Shown: positions 23,252 to 35,000 of the stretch, piece after piece
How positions within the stretch are numbered: position 1 is the stretch's first letter
How the letters are laid out: the number at the start of each line of letters is the position of its first letter
NCBI RefSeq assembly: GCF_032118995.1
Contig: NC_092665.1
Location: 11,016,512 to 11,080,511, forward strand
Reading direction: 5' to 3'
Length of the DNA: 64,000 nucleotides
DNA from: Asterias amurensis
Lineage: Eukaryota > Echinodermata > Asteroidea > Forcipulatida > Asteriidae
Notes under the pieces: model-generated
The model's input: only the letters and a program-made list of their open reading frames with translations
The model's database searches: none
Told to the model about the DNA's origin: nothing
Program-made: the position numbers and the translations under genes

Positions 23252-26200
23252 ATGAGGATTCTGGTGTTATTCGTTTGCTGCATCTCCGTGGCCGTAGGTA
23301 AGACATTACCATCATGTATATTTGTACTTCTCATAAACTTATTGTATAAAGTTTATATTATGTAAACAAAATCGGGTGTTATACAATAATGACTGTCTCT
23401 GTATCCGTACACAAAACAAGTGTTTAGGTTCTAAACACTTTGAACACTTTCCTGTAAAATAAATTATTTCGAACGCATCATCAAAGGATGGTTTCCGCGC
23501 ATTTTCTCAGTAAAGAGCACAATGCCCTTGTAACAAATCACGCATTGATTAAAAACATTGGATTTGTAAGACGACAGCCAACCTCAATGCTGAATCCATG
23601 TTATCCAATGACCGGAAAAATTGCTTTTTTGTTTTGCCCGAGAGGTCCCATTCAGTGCACAACTTTGTACTTATACGTAATTATTCAGACCTTCGAGTTG
23701 CGCCCCAAATCGCAAATATTCACACACGTAATTTTCAGCGGTGTCGAAAATATTTACGTAAACAACCCCAAATCGCAAACATTTGCGGGTATACTTGGTT
23801 GACTTGTGAACATGAATTTTGTAAGTGTTGACGTGGGTGTTTTTTCTTTCAGCATTTGTTCCCGGCCGTCGCAGCTCCCGGAGTCTGATCGTTGGAGGCG
23901 ATGAATCCCCACCTGACAGCCGTCCATACCAGGTATCTATTCTCCAGAGCAATGACGGGGAAGATCAAATTTGTGGAGGCACACTCGTAGACCCAGAATG
24001 GGTGGTAACAGCATGTCACTGCATCATGTGAGTTAATAATAATAACTAATCTTTGTAGCGCATGTTCACGATAACGTCTAAACAGTTTACATCCCTAAGC
24101 TGCCGTATGTCCAACACAATGGCTGCGTTCGTTTAGCTTCCCTGGGTTGACCCCGGTCTGCTCCGGTACGTTCGAATAACTTTGATGGGTCTTCCCCCAG
24201 TGCCCTGCTTTATGGAGTGGGTCACTTGGGGTGACCCTATGTGCATGCCGTCACCACGAGAGGGCGAGTGTGACCGTTCGATTAGCTCTTGTCAGTGGCT
24301 CACCTGAGTGAGCACTGCGGGGTCGACCCCGAGAAGCTTATCGAACGCACCCAACATCAACCTCGCAGGTACCAATTTATAACAATGGGTAAAGAAAAGC
24401 ATAGTAAGCACCCTGCTCAAGGACACAAGTTAGTGCGATGACCAGGGCCCAATGTCATAGCGCTGCTTAGCGGCCGATTTTTTGCTTACTGTGCTATTTC
24501 TATTTCATAGCGCTGCTAACCGTAAGCACCGGAAAAGGCATGCTTACCTTCCGGTGCTTACCGCATGAAAATAAATGACGTCATAATGCAAATCCACGGT
24601 AAAAACACGCATTATGGCCGCCCAATTGTTCTGCCAACCTGTGAAATACGCTAAGGCTTAAGCACTTTTTCTGCTACAGTAAGCACACAAATTTGCTTAC
24701 CGTCAATCAGCGCTATGAAATTGGGCCCGGGATTCGAACCCACACTCTGATGACTTCCATGAGACTTTGATCGGGCACTTTGGGCTAGAAAAGCGTTTTG
24801 TGCCTGATGAATTTATGACTGGAAAGGTATGTGGGGCTATAGATTCACATTCTCAAAGGAGGCCATGGGACATCCCGTCCTACGCAGCTAAAGTAAGCAA
24901 GATTCAAATACAACCACTTGAAAATTTCTGGGTTTGTTTAAAGTTTCATGACAGGACATGGTCCGCTAGTAAAAGCCATTGGACCCTTTCGGTTCAGAAA
25001 AAAAAAATAGATTCACAGATTTACAAATAACTTACAGGGTTTACAGAAGGCAATGGTGAAAGACTTCTCTTGAAATATTAGTCCATGGAATGCTTTACTT
25101 TTTGAGAAAACAGCAAAACAATATAAATTCTCGTCAACGAGAATTACGGATTCATTTTTAACACATGTCATGACACGGCGAAACGCGCGGAAACAAGGGT
25201 GGGGTTTTCCGTTATTTTCTCCCGACTCCGATGACCGATTGAGCCTAAATTTTCACAGGTTGTTATTTGATATAGAAGCTGTGGTGCACAAAGTGTGGGC
25301 CTTGGACAACACTGTTTACCGAAAGGGTCCATTGGCTGTAATAGAACAAAAAATATAGACTCCACAAAATGGCGGACCTGTTGTATTTTCACAGACAAGT
25401 TTATGGGTTGTTTTAAAGGAACACGTTGCCTTGGATCGGTCGAGTTGGTCTTTGAAAATCGTTCTGTAACCGTTTGTTGTAAAATGTATATGGTTAGAAA
25501 GATATTGTAAAAGTAGAATATAATGATCTACACAAATATGCCTCGAAATTGCGTGGTTTTCTCTATACCCTGAGATTTACACGGTCGGCCATTTATGGGA
25601 GTCAAAATGTTGACTCCCATAAATGGTCGACCGTGATAGTTCGCGACGTAAAAGGAAAACCGTGCAGTTTCGAGTGATACTTCTGTGGATCATTATATTC
25701 TACTTTTAAAACATCTTTCTAACCACATGCATTTCACAACAAACGGTTTCAAACGCTTTTTACAGACCAACTCGACCGATCCAAGGCAACGTGTCCCTTT
25801 AACTACTTTTCAGTAATCACAACACACTCACTTTTAGTTGTTTTGTGCACGAATTACTCATAGAATAGATACACTTTCAAACGGCACATTTATGAGAGAT
25901 TTAAAGTTGCATGCTCGACCCTCAAATTATTTTAAATTTTGATGGGCCTATAGACGAAGTGTCCTCTGACGTCATTCGAAAACCATAACCACATGATTCG
26001 CGCGCATATACCGCCGGGCAAAACCTTTGAGTTTTGGTAGCTAGTAGAAAGTACATGCAATCCATGACATTAAACAGCCAATGAGGGATGATCTCAAATA
26101 TATAGATATTACAGTTTTCTAAATAGCTGCAGTCCATAAGAAACATTAAACAAAATATAACGAATCTCTTACCTCACGTTAAAATATGGTAAATCACGGG

Positions 26201-29200
26201 TTTTTTCTCAAGAACGCTCCAAGCCAAATTTCTGGAAAATGGGTGGTCAAACAAACCCGCGCGACAAAGGAATCGTGACGTCAGTGGCGGCTATTTGATG
26301 TGGAAAATAGCGCCCTCAGGTTGCCAAAGCTGGATATCTGTGTTCAAAGCCAATTAGGGTAAAAATCGTCACTGGCGTCAAGGGGTCATTATAATACATA
26401 AGCCGTTTTCAACTCTCGGCTAAAAAAGCCGCGCGGCCGGGTGCATTTTTGACTCAAATTGCAAATTTTGAGAGTAAAATGGTTATTAACCGGTATTTAC
26501 GATGTATAATTTTGGCCATAAAAAGTAATAGTTGAAATATTGAGATTTTCCTTTATTGGCTGTATTAAGCAATTGCGGCCAGTTCCCAGGAGGTCTATAA
26601 GTTTATTTTTGTGTCTTTATCCATTTTTATGTTCCGGATGATGACAGTCAAGCGGACGTCTGGGTTGGTGTAGGCTTCCAAGACTTGAGAGACACGGCGG
26701 CAGATGGCGCCAGTATCATCAAAGGGGAATGGATAGACCACCCCTCCTTCGATATCTCGACTTTCGACTTTGATATTGCTCTGATCAAACTGGATGCACC
26801 TGCGGTACTCTCACCAAGAGTCCAGACTATTCAAATCGTAGCTGCCAACAGTGATGTTGCGGCGGGAACCAGTCTGTTGGTCAGTGGATGGGGTAAACTA
26901 AGTGGTAGGTTTGAAGATGCTCGGGTCCAACTGTAAAATGTGATAGTCTTATTTATAACACCCCTTACAAATAATATTCTGCCTTTTCATTAGTTTAGAG
27001 CGCGTCACTTGATGTGTCTTAGTTTTACTAGAAACGGCGGCCTTGTGATAGTGCATCGTTGGCCGTGTGATAGTGCATTGTTTGCCGTGTGATAGTCCGA
27101 CGACTATCACGACTATCACACGGAGTGCAGTACCCAGACGTCTTTTTTACCCACCTCGAACCCAATCAGTTGTGCATCTGTGTATTTGAAACGCGCGAAC
27201 GAACGTTACGTGTACGAGGATGATCAATAGTCTGTTGTGGTGTTATAAAACAAATATTTGTACTCGTGCCATGGTTAAAACTCCGACTCCCTCGTCACTC
27301 TCCGGACCGTTCCATTTTCCCTCGGCTGCACCTCGGGAAAAAAGAACGCTCCGGGGATCACCTCGGGAGTCGTAATTTTAACCATAGCACTTGAAGCAGT
27401 CAATATTTGCAGATTAAAGGGTATGTAAACGGTTGGTCTCTGCAAATAAATTGCATCAACAACTTACTTGGTAAGAAGTGCAGCAGTTTCGGTTAGAAAT
27501 GCATTTTGAGAAACCTTTCACTTGGAAGTACTGCGCTTATGGAAAAAAACATTACTTGTTTTCCCCCAATATTTTGAAAACGAGGTGTAACACTTCCTTA
27601 GTGTTTTACAATAGCTGATTATTCTCTTTGAATTTCGGCAATACCCTCCCCTACCCATGTCTCTTTGGCGACGCAACTAACCTGCGTTCAATTTCATAGA
27701 GCTGCTAAGCACCAAAATTTGCTAAGCATGAAATTTCTTCCTTGATAAAAACAGGATTACCAACCAAATTTGTATTTGTTGCATATTGCTTGAGTACTGG
27801 TATTCAGCTGTTGTTTGCTTATCCTGAAAATCATGTGGAAATTTGGTTGGTAATCCGGTTTTTAACAAGGAAGAAATTTCATGCTTACATTAATTTGTGT
27901 GCTCAGCAGCCCTATGAAATTGGGCCTTGTACTGTGTTATGTGTGTAACGTTGTGAAATTGGCGATGAATACATCACAACATTTTTGTGTTTTTACCGCA
28001 GATGGTGGAGACAGGACTAAGGAACTTCGACAGGTCGTTGTGGATGCTGTAAGCAGAGCCACGTGCACGAATGACTACGCTGGTGTAAATGCGATTACAA
28101 ACAACATGATCTGTGCTTCAGGTGTTGGCAAAGATGCCTGCCAGGTAAATGTGTAACCAAATTGTAACTAGACTGTAACCAAAAAGTAACATAGACTGTT
28201 ACCAACAAGTAACTAGACTGTACTGTCACCAAAAAGTAACTAGACTGTAACCAAAAGAAAATAGACTGTAACCAACAAGTAACTAGACTGTAACCAACAA
28301 GTAACTAGACTGTAACCAACAAACCACTAGACTGTAACCAACAAGTAACTAAACTGTAACCAACAAGTAACTAGACTGTAACCAACAAGTAACTAGACTT
28401 TAAGCAACAAGTAACTAGACTGTAACCAACAAGTAACTAGACTGTAACCAACAAGTAACTAGACTGTAACCAACAAGTAACTAGACTTTAAGCAACAAGT
28501 AACTAGACTGTAGCCAAAAGTAACTAGACTGTAACCAACAAGTAACTAGACTGTAACCAACAAGTAACTAGACTTTAAGCAACAAGTAACTAGACTGTAG
28601 CCAAAAGTAACTAGAAGGTAAAACGTTACTACAGTAGACTGTAACCCCAAACTGACTAGACTGTAACCCAGAAGTGTGTAGACTATGCGTACAGCCTGCT
28701 CGTTTACATTGTTTCTTTGTCAATTTACCTCAGTCTTGCGGTAAAGGCACTGATGAACACCTTTGCTAATTGTCAGATACCATTATTCTCACTTGGTGTT
28801 TGATAAATATCAAAGGTGTCAAGTGCCTTTATATACAGGGTGCGTTCGTTACGCTTCCCTGGGTCGACCCCGGTGTGTGGCGGTTTGTTTTCCCAGGACG
28901 AACGTGTGCAGACAATTACCCACGTTCGTCCTGGGAAAAAACACTAGGGTCGACCCAGGGGATCCCACACAAAACGCTTCAATGATTGCAATAGACCTCA
29001 ACATATATAGAGGGAGGCAATATTATTATATACATTTTTTTTTTTTTTTTAGTATGATAGCGGCGGCCCACTTGTCAGCGGTTATGACGAAGATGCACAC
29101 GTGGGTGGAGTGACACTTGAAGGCATTGTGAGCTGGGGCTGGGGCTGTGCAGATCCGAAATATCCCGGAGTTTACACGCGCGTGTCTCTCTTCTGCGATT

Positions 29201-29241
29201 GGATAAATACATCGACAGGGGGTGACGTCATGTGCGGTTAA
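23252..29241 (+). CDS. Trypsin-like secreted serine protease (complete, five exons)
   Basis: Exons 23252-23297, 23853-24027, 26648-26904, 28002-28144 and 29053-29241 join in frame with GT-AG introns to give 269 residues. Residues 1-16 are a signal peptide ([10 protein letters not shown]...), followed by a short propeptide ending RRSSRSL before IVGG. Catalytic residues are His71 (TACHC), Asp116 (DIALIKLD) and Ser210 (DSGGP). Asp204 in KDAC marks trypsin-like preference for Arg/Lys, and SWGWGCA supplies the pocket wall. Two oddities: the oxyanion-hole Gly before Asp-Ser (Gly193 in chymotrypsin numbering) is Tyr208, created at the exon 4/5 junction, and the propeptide ends in Leu rather than Arg or Lys. 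It probably cleaves proteins in the gut or an extracellular compartment. A truncated twin lies at 33041-35884. Confidence 0.92.
24124..24352. mobile_element. GC-rich inverted-repeat element, family D
   Basis: The ends gcgttcgtttagcttccctg and aagcttatcgaacgcaccc are inverted, with cgaccc and ggggt blocks inside. About 229 bp, much more GC-rich than its surroundings. Confidence 0.8.
24445..24728. mobile_element. Small inverted-repeat element, family E
   Basis: gggcccaatgtcatagcgct at the left and agcgctatgaaattgggccc at the right. It lies inside the SINE between the ...cgatgacca and ggattcgaaccc parts. Confidence 0.8.
24970..25340. mobile_element. TTAA element, family C
   Basis: aaaagccattggaccctttc at the left and gaaagggtccattggctgta at the right. 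The flanking TTAA sites have decayed. The interior has tcatgacacggcgaaacg and actccgatgaccgattgag. Confidence 0.8.
25413..25802. mobile_element. TTAA element, family B (full length)
   Basis: TTAA at 25413-25416 and 25799-25802 flank inverted ends aggaacacgttgcc and ggcaacgtgtccct. The central palindrome lies around ggagtcaaaatgttgactcc. Confidence 0.9.
25803..26647. other. Remainder of protease intron 2
   Basis: No gene and no recognised repeat. It ends in a T-rich tract (ttatttttgtgtctttatcc) followed by the exon 3 acceptor gatgacag at 26647. Confidence 0.5.
27266..27390. mobile_element. Short foldback sequence in protease intron 3
   Basis: gtgccatggttaaaactccg at the left is inverted as agtcgtaattttaaccatag at the right, with ctcgg/ccgag blocks between. 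About 125 bp. No second copy was seen in the window. Confidence 0.55.
27685..27927. mobile_element. Small inverted-repeat element, family E (variant)
   Basis: ttcaatttcatagagctgct and cagcagccctatgaaattgg are inverted ends. The interior ccaaccaaatttg... / ...aaatttggttggtaatc is a second, tighter inverted repeat. Confidence 0.7.
28150..28680. repeat. Minisatellite of about 22 bp units in protease intron 4
   Basis: The unit gtaaccaacaagtaactaga (plus ct) repeats more than twenty times with few changes (caaaaagtaac, ttaagcaac, gtagccaaaag variants). It starts within a few bases of the exon 4 donor. A higher-order pattern is visible: the ttaagcaacaagt variant recurs near 28400, 28490 and 28570. 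Confidence 0.95.
28839..28978. mobile_element. Family D-like element, short form
   Basis: It begins gggtgcgttcgttacgcttc and has ccctgggtcgaccc / gggtcgacccaggg inverted. The centre is another palindrome (ttcccaggacgaacgtg / cacgttcgtcctgggaa). The right outer end is shortened. Confidence 0.6.
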
Positions 29242-29384
29242 TTCGCCGTATTCTTGACCACGTGAGGGCGTATGTTGACCAATGTCAAGTATCGAGAACT
29301 GACCACATGGGGGCGTTTGAGGACCATTTTCAAATGACGATAAACCAGCTTAACAGAATGCGTTTGTTTTCTTGTTTCAAAACA

Positions 29385-29401
29385 AATAAAAACTAAATAA
29401 A
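29385..29401 (+). terminator. Candidate polyadenylation signals of the protease gene
   Basis: Two AATAAA hexamers at 29385-29390 and 29396-29401 lie about 145-160 bases past the stop codon, a plausible 3' UTR length. Confidence 0.6.
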
Positions 29402-30273
29402 AACTAATAATTGAGATTTGTGCTCCTGTCTTTTCATCAACAGTTGATAAAACTTGTTTATTTGTCTGTATACAACTTACTTTATCTTTCTGGGACCTCC
29501 TGAGTCATAGACAGAGATTAAACCAAGGCCCATCCACAAAAAATATGGTTTCTGACCAAAGTATGATGTCACAATACAACACAATACATACTCAATGGTG
29601 CCACCGGCTTCCCATGTCCACATAATTTTTAGCGACAAAAAAAAACGTCAAAATGTATTTATACAGCAGTATCGGCCTACAATCCCGGCCAAAATGCTTG
29701 GGCTACCCATTCATAACGTTATATAAAACAATTCCATGTCCACTTCCCATTGACAATAAATAATCCCACCCCCCCCCCCCCCCGCCCGTCCCCCGCTCAA
29801 TGTTGATTGTAACGCAGAAGAAGATTGGCAATTGGAACCAACATTGAAAAGGGGTGGGGGGCCAACGAGATATTTCCTGGATTGTAGGCCTATGTATACT
29901 TTGAATGCTCAATATTGTGATGTGAAACAGTTGCAGTTCACAATATGAAGTCATTATAAGAAAGGAGAGTATCTGAACAATAATGTTTTAGTGTATGAAA
30001 AGTTCTCCTTTAGGAGTCAAAGGTTCCGTAGATAATGCCCTGATTGAGTTGAACGTCATTGCTATCCTATACTGGGCCATTCAAAATTATTAAAGGGTTC
30101 ATCAAATTATCCACTGGGTTCAGTTCCAAGGTTGTGTGGTAATTTTTTGTAAGCAGGGGAAAACCAACAACCATGTGTACACTACCTGCTCATGTCATAG
30201 CATCAGCGTCACGGAGCCCACACACATCAAACCATTTGCTAAAATGGAACATCCCATGCATCTGTTTTCTAAT
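29402..30273. other. Intergenic stretch, no gene
   Basis: Contains a C tract of nearly twenty bases near 29770-29785 and A-T-rich DNA. A minus-strand TATGACTCAGGAGGTCCC at 29492-29509 could read YDSGGP but lacks a proper acceptor and any continuation (see rejected items). Confidence 0.5.
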
Positions 30274-30522
30274 GGGTGCGTTTAGCTTCCCTGGGTCATC
30301 TCCGGTCTGCCCGGTGCGTTCGGATAGCTTTTGACGTCATTCCAGGGGCTCACCCAGGTCAGCCCCCAGTGCCCTGCTTGTGGAGTGGGTCACTTGGGGG
30401 CTGGCCCCAGGTAATCGACGTCACTACGAGAGCGGTGAGTGCGGTCGTTCGTTTAGCCTTGTCAGGGGCTCACCCGAGTGAGCACAGCGGAGTAGACCCG
30501 GGGAAGCTAAACGAACGCACCC
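30274..30522. mobile_element. Family D element with AAT target duplication
   Basis: gggtgcgtttagcttccctg to aagctaaacgaacgcaccc, flanked by AAT on both sides. About 249 bp, GC-rich, no protein. Confidence 0.85.
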
Positions 30523-30899
30523 AATATCAGGCGGTGTCGCTGATGTCTGGCAGGCACTCTATACATGGAGTTACAATCCCGGTGTCGCGGGGTTCTGTCC
30601 GCCGGAGATTTGGTCATCCCATGGGAAAATAGCGACTTTTTGATTTTCGGGACGGTAGCACTCAGGACGGTAAACAATTCTAAGCGTGTGTTTTCCCCCA
30701 GGGAAGATGAGGCTACAATAACAACGTGTGCCTTATAGAGGAAAACTCCATGGCCTTACCGTCCCGAAGTCGAAAGACGGAGGAAGCTACATGGAGTTCG
30801 CATGGAGATGCAATACAAGTACACGTGTATAGAGGGTACTCTAGACACGCTTGGTTGGTTGCGCCCATGTAAAGAAGGTACATGTACAACACATACATA

Positions 30900-31144
30900 G
30901 GGTGCGTTCGTTTAGCTTCTCTGGGTCCTGCCCCCGGTCTGCCCCGGTACGTTCGAATAGCTTTGACGGGGCTCACCTGGGACAGCCCCCTAGTGCCCTG
31001 CTAGTGGAGTGGGTCACTTGGGGTGACCTGAGGTTCATGCCGTTACCACGAGAGGACGAGTGTGATCGTTCGATTAGCTCTCGTCAGGGGCTCACCCGAG
31101 TGAGCACCGCGGGGTAGACCCAGTGAAGCTAAACAAACGCACCC
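30900..31144. mobile_element. Family D element
   Basis: gggtgcgttcgtttagcttc to gaagctaaacaaacgcaccc, with the same internal order as the copy 380 bases to the left. Target duplication unclear. Confidence 0.85.
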
Positions 31145-31433
31145 ATTAATGCTTAGCGGCGTCATCTTTCCTGGGGAAAAATACGCTATAAGGGATTACT
31201 GCAGTGTATGGGAGCAGGAAAATCGATCGACGCATGCGCCAAACTGAAGTAGTCTCCGTCGTGTAGAGGGTTGGGAATGCTATTTTGGTGAAACAACGTT
31301 CGGTCTGTACGACAACGGAGTGATGTCGTTTGTACACGTTGTATGGTGAGGGAGCCTTGTGATAGACTTGATTCAAGCCCCGTGCTCGTGCGAGAGATCC
31401 TAAAAATCATATCCGACTTTTAAAAAAATGTAG

Positions 31434-31792
31434 CTAATTGTCAAAGACCAATCTTCTCACTAGTTGTATTTCAACATGCATAAAACAACAAACCTGTGAA
31501 AATTTGAGCTCAATTGATTGTGGAAGATGCGAGTTAATAATGAAACAAAAACACCCTCGTCACGAAAGGTTGTGTGTTTTCTGGTGCTTGATTTCGAGAC
31601 CTCAAAATCCAATTCTGATGTCTTGAAATCAAGTGGGAAATTACCTCTTTCTCGAAAACTATGTTTTCAGAGGGAGCCGTTTCTCATAGTGTTTTATACT
31701 TCCAACAGCTCCCAATTACTTGTTACCAAGTAAGGTTTTATGCTAATTGTTTTGTTTTTTTAGTAATTACCAGTAGTGTCCACTGCATTCAA
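31434..31792. mobile_element. TTAA element, family A, left end lost
   Basis: It runs from gctaattgtcaaagaccaat to ccagtagtgtccactgcatt in reverse orientation, with cacgaaaggttgtgtgtttt and cgagacctcaaaatcc inside. Confidence 0.75.
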
Positions 31793-31953
31793 GGGAAGTA
31801 AATATTATCAGGGATATTATGTTTCTCGAGAAAATGTGGATTTTTGTTGTTGAAGGATTATATATGAAGTAGGCCAACTTTTCCACGGTACATTTGTGCG
31901 TCCGTGATTGCAGAGGAAAACGAGAGCACTCGCTTCAAAATGAAATAAACTAG

Positions 31954-32315
31954 AAAGTGGACATCTTCGGTAACGGTTTAAGACCAGTTTTCTCACTTGG
32001 TGTATCTTAACATATGCATAAAATAACAAACCTGTAAAAATTTGAACTCAATTCGTAATCGAAGTTGCGAGAGAATAAATTAAGAAAAAACACCCTTGTG
32101 GCACTAGTTGTGTGCTTTCAAAAGCTTGAATTTGAGACCTCAGTTGGTGTCTCGAATTTACACAGGGCTACAGATGAGTTCACTCTTCCTCTTATTCACA
32201 AATATTTTAGTGAGGAATTACTTCAGAATGTATTATACTATCAACAACTCTCCATTCCTCGTTACCAAGTTTTTGACCTAACAATTTCTTTTGAGTATGT
32301 CCACTGCCTTTTAGA
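31954..32315. mobile_element. TTAA element, family A, diverged
   Basis: aaagtggacatcttcggtaa at the left and gtatgtccactgccttt at the right. The interior keeps tctcacttggtgtatctta and cacccttgtggcac. Confidence 0.65.
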
Positions 32316-32439
32316 ATCCTTTATAGAAAAGACAACACTAACAGCTTGGGGGACAGACACGGTTCGTCGGGAATTATTTCCACAACTTTATTTCAAGTCA
32401 AGATCTACAGTAAATGTAACATTCATTTAACAGTATATA

Positions 32440-32890
32440 TATATTAAAGGTGTTGCGTTTACTTAACGGGAGACTTTGGAACGCTAGGTGGCAGCAGCTT
32501 AAATAGGTAAATTTCCATTGTCTATAATGGGCCCCTGTCTTTATCCGCAAGAAAAATAACGACAGGTACTTGTTTTGCACAACCAGTGATTTCATTGGAT
32601 ACAATGATTTCATTGGATAAACACCTGCATGTGATGTAATCTGTCCATATCTGTTTTTTTATTTGTCCGAGTTGACGTTTGACAGCTGCACTTGCGGTCG
32701 TCTTCTTATGAATCTACGTGAAAGTTGCAAATGGACCGGGATTGACCTAGGCTAGAGGTGACTCTCTGGCGTTTTTCACGAAGTGTGACGTCAGATGTTT
32801 AGGCTTGTTTAACGTTGTTCCCAGGATGCACCCATTACCGAGAACAATGGTTTTTACCTGGTAAGTCTGCTGCCACCAAGCGTCCTAAAA
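32440..32890. repeat. Dispersed repeat with inverted ggtggcagcag / ctgctgccacc pieces
   Basis: aacgctaggtggcagcagct and aagtctgctgccaccaagcg lie in inverted orientation about 370 bases apart. Between them are tggatacaatgatttcattg and gtgacgtcagatgtttagg, shared with 1400-1830. Confidence 0.5.
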
Positions 32891-33472
32891 GCCCCCCATT
32901 CACATTACTTTTTAAAGAACAATTATATCCAACCTCATCCGTCTTCATATTAATGTGGGCATTTATTATTACTGATTGTGACGATTGCTCTCGTGTGAAA
33001 AGGGTTTTAGTTGTATAATACACCATTTGGGAGTACTTACCGCGCAGCTGTCTTTACCAGGCGCTGCAGCACAGAACATGTTACCGGAAACCGGAGCACC
33101 AATGGGCGTATAAACATTCTTACAATGCTTTCTTCTAATGGCCGTTACAACAACCTGTCGTAGAACCTTAGATGGGAGGGCGTCGTCCGCTGCAACATAA
33201 AGACAATATTGATCATGGTTTCTTAACCTTGTACCTGAATGTCAGTAACGGAATGTCAGTAAAATATTGTTACGAACTGTTTTTGCTTACGGAGTTTGGC
33301 TGGCTGTCAAATTTTCTTCATAAACATTTTAAGGAGGACTAAAAACTTCACAAAATATACATGCTAAACGTGCAAATAAGCCTTTACCAATGCACTAGAA
33401 CTCCTGCTCAACTTGCAATCGGGGAAAATTTGTTTGCGTGTAACCTTAATTTAGTGTGTCATGGTTTTTCTT

Positions 33473-33768
33473 AAAGGAACTGGACACTATTGGTAATTAA
33501 TCATAGCATAACAACTAAACGAGCAATGGAGAGCTGTTAATAGTACAAATCATTGTGAGAAACGGCTCCCTTTGAAGTAACGTAGTTATTGGGTAAAGAG
33601 GTAAAGTCTCACTTATATTAAATTACTTGTTTTTTTTTTCTCTTGCAACTTCGGTTGACCAATTTATTCCAAATGTTCACAGACTTATTATTTATGCATA
33701 ATGTTGTAATACACCAATTGAAAATACTGGCCATTGAAATTTTAGACCAACTATGTCCAGTGTAACTA
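33473..33768. mobile_element. TTAA element, family A, internally deleted
   Basis: cttaaaggaactggacacta at the left and actatgtccagtgtaact at the right, inside intron 3 of the protease pseudogene. The central inverted repeat is missing. Confidence 0.7.
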
Positions 33769-34349
33769 AAACAAACTGGGTCTAGTTTACACTTACGACT
33801 AAGTTTTCCCCAGCCGCTGATCAATATATCGGTTCCCCACGCAACAGCACTGTCAGCACTCACAATAGGAATGGGCTGCACCCTGTTTGAGAGTACTGCA
33901 GGTTGGTCCAGCTTGATGAGTGCGATATCGTGGTCTCCAGTTCCCGTTTGGTCAAATTTGTCATGTTTTATCCATTGGCCTGTGATGATAGTAGCGCCAT
34001 CTGCCGCCGTGTCGCGTAGGTCGTGGAAGCCAACACCTACCCACACATCATTTAGTGGACTATTTATTAATGACGGGGGAAAAAATAGTCCACATAAGAA
34101 CAACAGTAAGTTTGATCATGTTTAATACCTAGGTATAAGTAAGATTTTAAACTTTGCACGGTGGAAGTTTAACTTCTCTGTCCTTTCTTTATGGACCTCC
34201 CCTACTATTATTTAGTTCTGCTTAGTAATTTTTTTGTTACATTGTACATGCACTACCCAATGGTACGGAAAATAAACCTGAACCTGAACCTGATAAAATA
34301 AACCTGGTTCTTTTCAGAACCAACATTACTCAAAAAGTTACATCACTAA

Positions 34350-34622
34350 GTACAAGGAACAAATTTGCCTCGACATAACGTGTTTTTTCTTTTACCTCGT
34401 CAACTAACACGGTCGGCCATTTATTATTTGACTCCCATAAATGGCCGACCGTGTTAGTTTCCAAAGCACAAGGAAACCACGCAATTTCAAGGCGAATGTG
34501 TGTGTATCATTTTATTCTACTTTTAAAATATCTTTCCAACCATATTATGCATTTTATAACAAACGTTTACAAACGGTTTTTAAAGACCAACTCGTCCGAT
34601 CCAAGGCAACGTGTTCCTTACA
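34350..34622. mobile_element. TTAA element, family B, left arm truncated
   Basis: The palindromic centre (cggccattta ... taaatggccgaccgtg) and the right arm to gatccaaggcaacgtgttcc are present. The left end is reduced to a worn stub. Confidence 0.8.
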
Positions 34623-34739
34623 CTTTTAGGCATACAGATATTACAAGCAAATTGTTTGCCTTCTGAGAAGAGCATCACGTAACGAACGCTCCAATCTCTT
34701 TTCTACTGTTTAGAATTCTGTATAGTTTATGTTAAAGGA

Positions 34740-35000
34740 GTAAGTGCCTGGACGCTTCAGAGCCTTACGGGTCTGGCCGTATCCTGAACCTCTGACGTCA
34801 CACACTAAGGCTCACCGATCTCGCATTCATTTCGCAGTCAAATTCTACGTACACGTATACATACAAAACATGCATGTGCATGATGTAATAAGTACATGTT
34901 GTATCCAATTATATCACTGGTTCTGTAAAACCAAAACATGTCTTTATCCTTGCCGAGGGGACCAGTTTAGTCTGGTCACTAGTGCAGGAGTGGGGCGCCC
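34740..35000. repeat. Fragment of the tctgctgccacc repeat family (tail part)
   Basis: Shares cctgaacctctgacgtcaca, tgtatccaattatatcactgg and catgtctttatcc with 1560-1810. It lies in intron 2 of the protease pseudogene. Confidence 0.4.

Larger units (their letters stand above)
24030..24760 (-). repeat. SINE in protease intron 2, split by two nested elements
   Basis: SINE pieces on the minus strand are a B-box region (ggattcgaacccacactctg, 24730-24750), a middle part (cctcgcaggtaccaattt; ctcaaggacacaagt, 24360-24440) and a tail (taataataataactaatct, 24034-24053). They are separated by family D at 24124-24352 and family E at 24445-24728. Confidence 0.7.

Noticed and set aside
28150..28680. CRISPR-like array of short repeats
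   Set aside because: Units are contiguous without unique spacers and lie in an animal intron; it is a minisatellite.
29492..29509. Minus-strand YDSGGP as the missing last exon of the protease twin
   Set aside because: No AG acceptor directly before it, a stop four codons later, no SWG or GVYT continuation, and a TCA rather than AGC serine codon. Kept only as a possible remnant.
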